Below are positions 60,952-64,000 of a DNA stretch of 64,000 bases, piece after piece. The notes under the pieces are model-generated. The model was given only the letters and a program-made list of their open reading frames with translations, did not search any database and had not been told where the DNA came from. The position numbers and the translations under genes were made by a program. The DNA comes from Nipponacmea schrenckii (lineage: Eukaryota; Mollusca; Gastropoda; Lottiidae): positions 24,591,023 to 24,655,022 of the forward strand of contig CM060200.1 in NCBI GenBank assembly GCA_030562195.1, read 5' to 3'. The number at the start of each line of letters is the position of its first letter. Position 1 is the stretch's first letter.

Positions 60952-61187
60952 TCAGTCAAGGGGCATCCAATGCAGCTGTATAACCAATATCAATCAGCCT
61001 TCCAAACTATTGACCCTTTTGTGTGTATATGTGTGTGTATATGTGTGTGTGGCTTGTGTTGGTGGGTGTGAAAGTCAAGACATTCAAGTGACTGGTAAAT
61101 AACCCCGGGCGAAGCCGGGAATAAGCGCTAGTAAATATATATGAATGAAGAGGATATTATCAGGTTCTCAATAAAATCAGTCTTCTA

Positions 61188-63587
61188 TCACTCCAGTTTC
61201 TTCGATTTTCGGAAGATATCAGCTTGATTGGGTCTAGATGTTAGTATATATAAGGCTTGTTCATCCAGGAATTGGGGCCAGAATATACACCTGAAAGCAG
61301 AAAAATGAAATGGAGTTCATTTAATCAACTGAAGACAATATTTAATTGCTTTCTAGCCTTGGTCTTTGCATACCGTGTTTGATAAATTCACATTGCTAAA
61401 ACGATATGGCAAAGGTGAAATATTCATAGATTCTTCCGTTTTCTAACTGTTAGACTAAACGGGACTAAAAACATTCGTCTACTCCTAACAGAGTTTTCTA
61501 TTTTATATCATTGTATTTGGTTTTAATATTGCTATACGATGGAGAACAGTATGAAGTTTTTTTCAACATCAAGACAGGAAAAATACTGATATAAGTCACA
61601 ACACCTATTATGCTACAAATCAGATCTCACAATGTTCAAGCCGGTACAAACACCGAATAGTCAACTGTTAACTCAGTTGTATATCTGAATATGATTAGTA
61701 TTAATCATGAAATTTTCTATAAAATACAAATAGAGAAAAAAAAGCTTACTCGTGCTCTGCGTTTTCTAAATTAAGGAACATTTTAGTGTTTAGGTTGACA
61801 TGAAATTCTACAGCATCGTAACGTCCGTACGACCCACTGAAAGACAATGTTAAACAGTTATTTATTCTTCTCTGTATGAAAACCTGGTTTGAATGCACCG
61901 GTGATACAGTTCGACAAGGCCACATAAAAAATCTTTCAAACGTAAAACCACTATTAAGCGATGCAGACTACGTCCGTGTAAGATTTTTGTTTAAGTCGAG
62001 ACTCACCCTGTTGTATTAGCGTCAATTTGTTGGTACCAGTTTCTGTAAGCGGTTTTAGCACCCATTTCGGTTATAAATCCTTTATTATCCTTATCAAATG
62101 TGCGGAATAATGATTTGGCTTTTAAAATTTCCTTTTCTGTTAACAGTTCTACCAGTTCATCCTGTAATAAGAGAGGGTTGTAGTCTTCTCGATTAGATGG
62201 TACGTAATGGGGGTTGAAAACATTTGATTATTCAGACATTTCAGAGCTATTCTACTGCCATAAAATCACGAGGTGGAGTCACAGTTACACAGTTTGAAGT
62301 TGTTATGGAGATGGTTGAACAATGATGGCGCTAGCGTAGGTGACAATAATCCTTTTGAATTAGTTGTCTTGAAACATGAAGGTCTGAGTCCAGAACAATT
62401 TTTTTTTTATATTACTAGAGGTTTGAACCAGGCGAAATTCAAATTGAAATGATTCGGATTTTAAATAATTTCGTTTTTTTCTTACAGAGATTATCAATAA
62501 TGTTGCGTATAAAAAGCTCTAATTTTAAGGAATGTTAAATATGTTACCTTTGGCCTCGTCATTAAAATCTTTTGCGCTTCATGATTTATAAATTCCCACC
62601 AATCAAGAGAACCATTACTATCAATATCAGCCAATCGAAAGTCGAGTTTATATCTCTGCATATCAAAGTCATCTGGTTGTCTCCCTTCTCTGTCAGCGTG
62701 CTCTGTAGCTCTACTAAACACGTACTCGTCCCTTGAAATGACCGAATCTGAAAAAATAGCTCTGACAGTCAATTACTAATAAATTATTCTCAAAATTCAG
62801 TTAATACACGGAGGAAATAAAAAACAAATTCGTCAATTATGAGCATGTCAAAGAATCTGGTTAGATACAGTGAACTATATTGCGTTTCAAAAGCGGTAGC
62901 TGCGATGGCTTTTGGTCGCTAAGATCGAGATGATTTTTACAAATTTTTCAACCCGGTTTCCCCTTGTCAGTGATACAGTTCGGAGGGATTATCATAAAAC
63001 TATTTTAATTTCGAAATCCTCTTTATAATCCCTTTAATTGTCTTCAAAACAATGACGAAATAAGAAATGACAATATAAAGACACATGTAGTTTGAATGTT
63101 ACCTTGATTTCTGTCAAATGTCTCAAATTTTGTACCCAATTCCTCCATTTCTTCATCTGTTAGCAATAAACCCAAATTTCCCTGAAAAAAACATTATACA
63201 TACATACAGTCCTGATGACGGAATATCTTCACCAAAAAAGCAATGATAATTAAATGCAATGTATTAAATGTGGATGTCAACCACGGTATTTGTATTATTT
63301 GGATGATACAAAGAGACATCAATGTTATTCCGGACCTTATTTCTGTGCTTTTTCATCCGTCGTTTATAATTTCTTTCATACATAAATGACCATATACTTA
63401 CACAAATATGACAGCTCCAGCCAGTGTTCGTTTTAGCTCTAGCACACAATTCTTTGTCGATCACTCTACACTCCCCAGACTTATTTAAACATTCTGCATG
63501 AAATATCCTTGTACACACTCGACATGGGTGCCCCAATTCAAATTCTATGGGTTGATTACATAGGAAGCATTTCGTGTCTGATTCAAA
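61188..63587 (-). CDS. PHF24: PHF24-like PHD-finger and EF-hand protein, 5' end missing
   Basis: Six minus-strand exons join in phase: 63402-63587, 63103-63181, 62548-62747, 62007-62161, 61750-61836 and 61188-61290, giving 269 residues to the stop at 61188. The first exon starts at an acceptor (TTAACGTTGCAG), so the N-terminus is upstream of it. It begins with a PHD-type zinc finger (CFLCNQ ... HPCRVCTRIFHAEC ... WSCHIC). EF-hand loops follow: DRNQDSVISRDE, built across the exon 2/3 junction and canonical; DIDSNGSLDWWE, canonical; and DKDNKGFITEMG, in which the last Glu is Gly and position 5 is Lys. The end reads WPQFLDEQALYIL ... KSKKLE. PHD plus EF hands in this order is the layout of PHF24 (KIAA1045), a neuronal protein in vertebrates linked to inhibitory signalling. 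The symbol is by domain layout, not proven orthology. Confidence 0.85.
62950..62988 (+). mobile_element. Short SINE body fragment in a PHF24-like intron
   Basis: AACCCGGTTTCCCCTTGTCA GTGAT...CGGAGGGA matches the centre of the SINE family in plus orientation, about 39 bp. Confidence 0.65.
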
Positions 63588-63589
63588 CT

Positions 63590-64000
63590 GCAACGTTAAA
63601 GGTAACACGTATAGTTAACTGTGGTTTGTATAGAATAAAATATGTTACATTGTCTCTCTTCAAGTCAAATATCACCATGAATTATACAGTTTTGAAAATG
63701 AAACACATTTGCCAGCACATCAATAATTATGTTTTTCCTTCGTATTGCGGTATATCTTATTCATAGCTTTCTAATTTTGTGTACATGTTTTTGTGTTTAA
63801 AACATGCCATTATATTATATATTAATATAGGTATAAAATGTAAAATGAACTTTCCAGATTACTTTTTTGTCTGTTATTTAACTAATAATTATCGCATCAA
63901 TAGTTGTAAACAAACTTTACCCTGTGCCTGTGGCTTTAATTTAATAGTTACTTGTCACCTTCTAACCACCCTTATCCCCAAAATATATCCAAATGATCTT
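63590..64000. other. Right-edge sequence, probably intron of the PHF24-like gene
   Basis: AT-rich, no exon recognised. The missing 5' exons of the minus-strand gene should lie to the right. Confidence 0.5.

Larger units (their letters stand above)
60117..61131 (+). mobile_element. Non-autonomous Helitron with helicase remnant
   Basis: The left end is TCTATTATATATAAAAGAGG, a typical Helitron 5' end starting with TC after a host A (60116). The right end is the GC-rich hairpin CCCCGGGC-GAA-GCCGGG (61103-61118), then nine bases, then CTAG (61128-61131) followed by a host T (61132), as in the CTRR ends of Helitrons inserted between A and T. Inside, the end of a PIF1-type helicase frame lies in the correct orientation. 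It also carries a SINE copy and TG microsatellites at 60141-60175 and 61019-61055. There is no target-site duplication, as expected for rolling-circle elements. Confidence 0.88.

Overview
This is a 64 kb stretch of AT-rich animal nuclear DNA. The genes have GT-AG introns, the spacers are large, and tRNA-derived SINEs, LINEs, Ty3/Gypsy elements, a Helitron and palindromic MITE-like repeats are abundant. The gene set fits a lophotrochozoan, most likely a gastropod mollusc: an odd-skipped zinc-finger factor, FkbM-type methyltransferases on type II membrane anchors, a PHF24-like PHD/EF-hand protein, and secreted CAP and PAN/EGF proteins. The species cannot be fixed from sequence alone. Two runs of exactly 500 N (2335-2834 and 23717-24216) are scaffold gaps of arbitrary length, so the order and orientation of the piece between them is not certain.

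Layout. 1-2334: minus-strand Gypsy element with an uninterrupted gag-pol frame that runs off the left edge, plus its LTR. 2835-4620: decayed minus-strand LINE. 4811-5089: tRNA-derived SINE with its target-site duplication. 5115-8960: an orphan membrane-protein exon, a 48-bp tandem repeat and spacer. 9268-15855: three-exon secreted PAN-EGF-PAN gene whose first intron holds an inverted-repeat element and a satellite-like repeat. 17400-18600: 329-bp tandem array. 19564-20661: first two exons of a CAP-domain gene. 20990-22780: duplicated palindrome-bearing repeat. 24217-24684: second copy of the Gypsy LTR, inverted relative to the first.

24690-33347: mostly spacer, then a six-exon odd-skipped-related gene. 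35671-39493: defective Gypsy insertion with 5-bp target-site duplication and two LTRs. 43592-44572: fatty acid hydroxylase/sterol desaturase family gene on the minus strand, bracketed by inverted copies of a MITE-like repeat. 49552-51048 (minus) and 56858-59457 (plus): two divergently oriented FkbM methyltransferase paralogues with membrane anchors. 60117-61131: non-autonomous Helitron that retains the end of a helicase frame. 61188-63587: minus-strand PHF24-like gene, 5' end outside the window or unrecognised.

The genes do not form an operon-like unit. The most coherent pair is the two FkbM genes, which look like a lineage-specific duplication and are candidates for lumenal (Golgi) O-methylation, for example of glycans. 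That role is inference. All exon structures here were read by eye from splice consensus and reading phase and have no transcript support.
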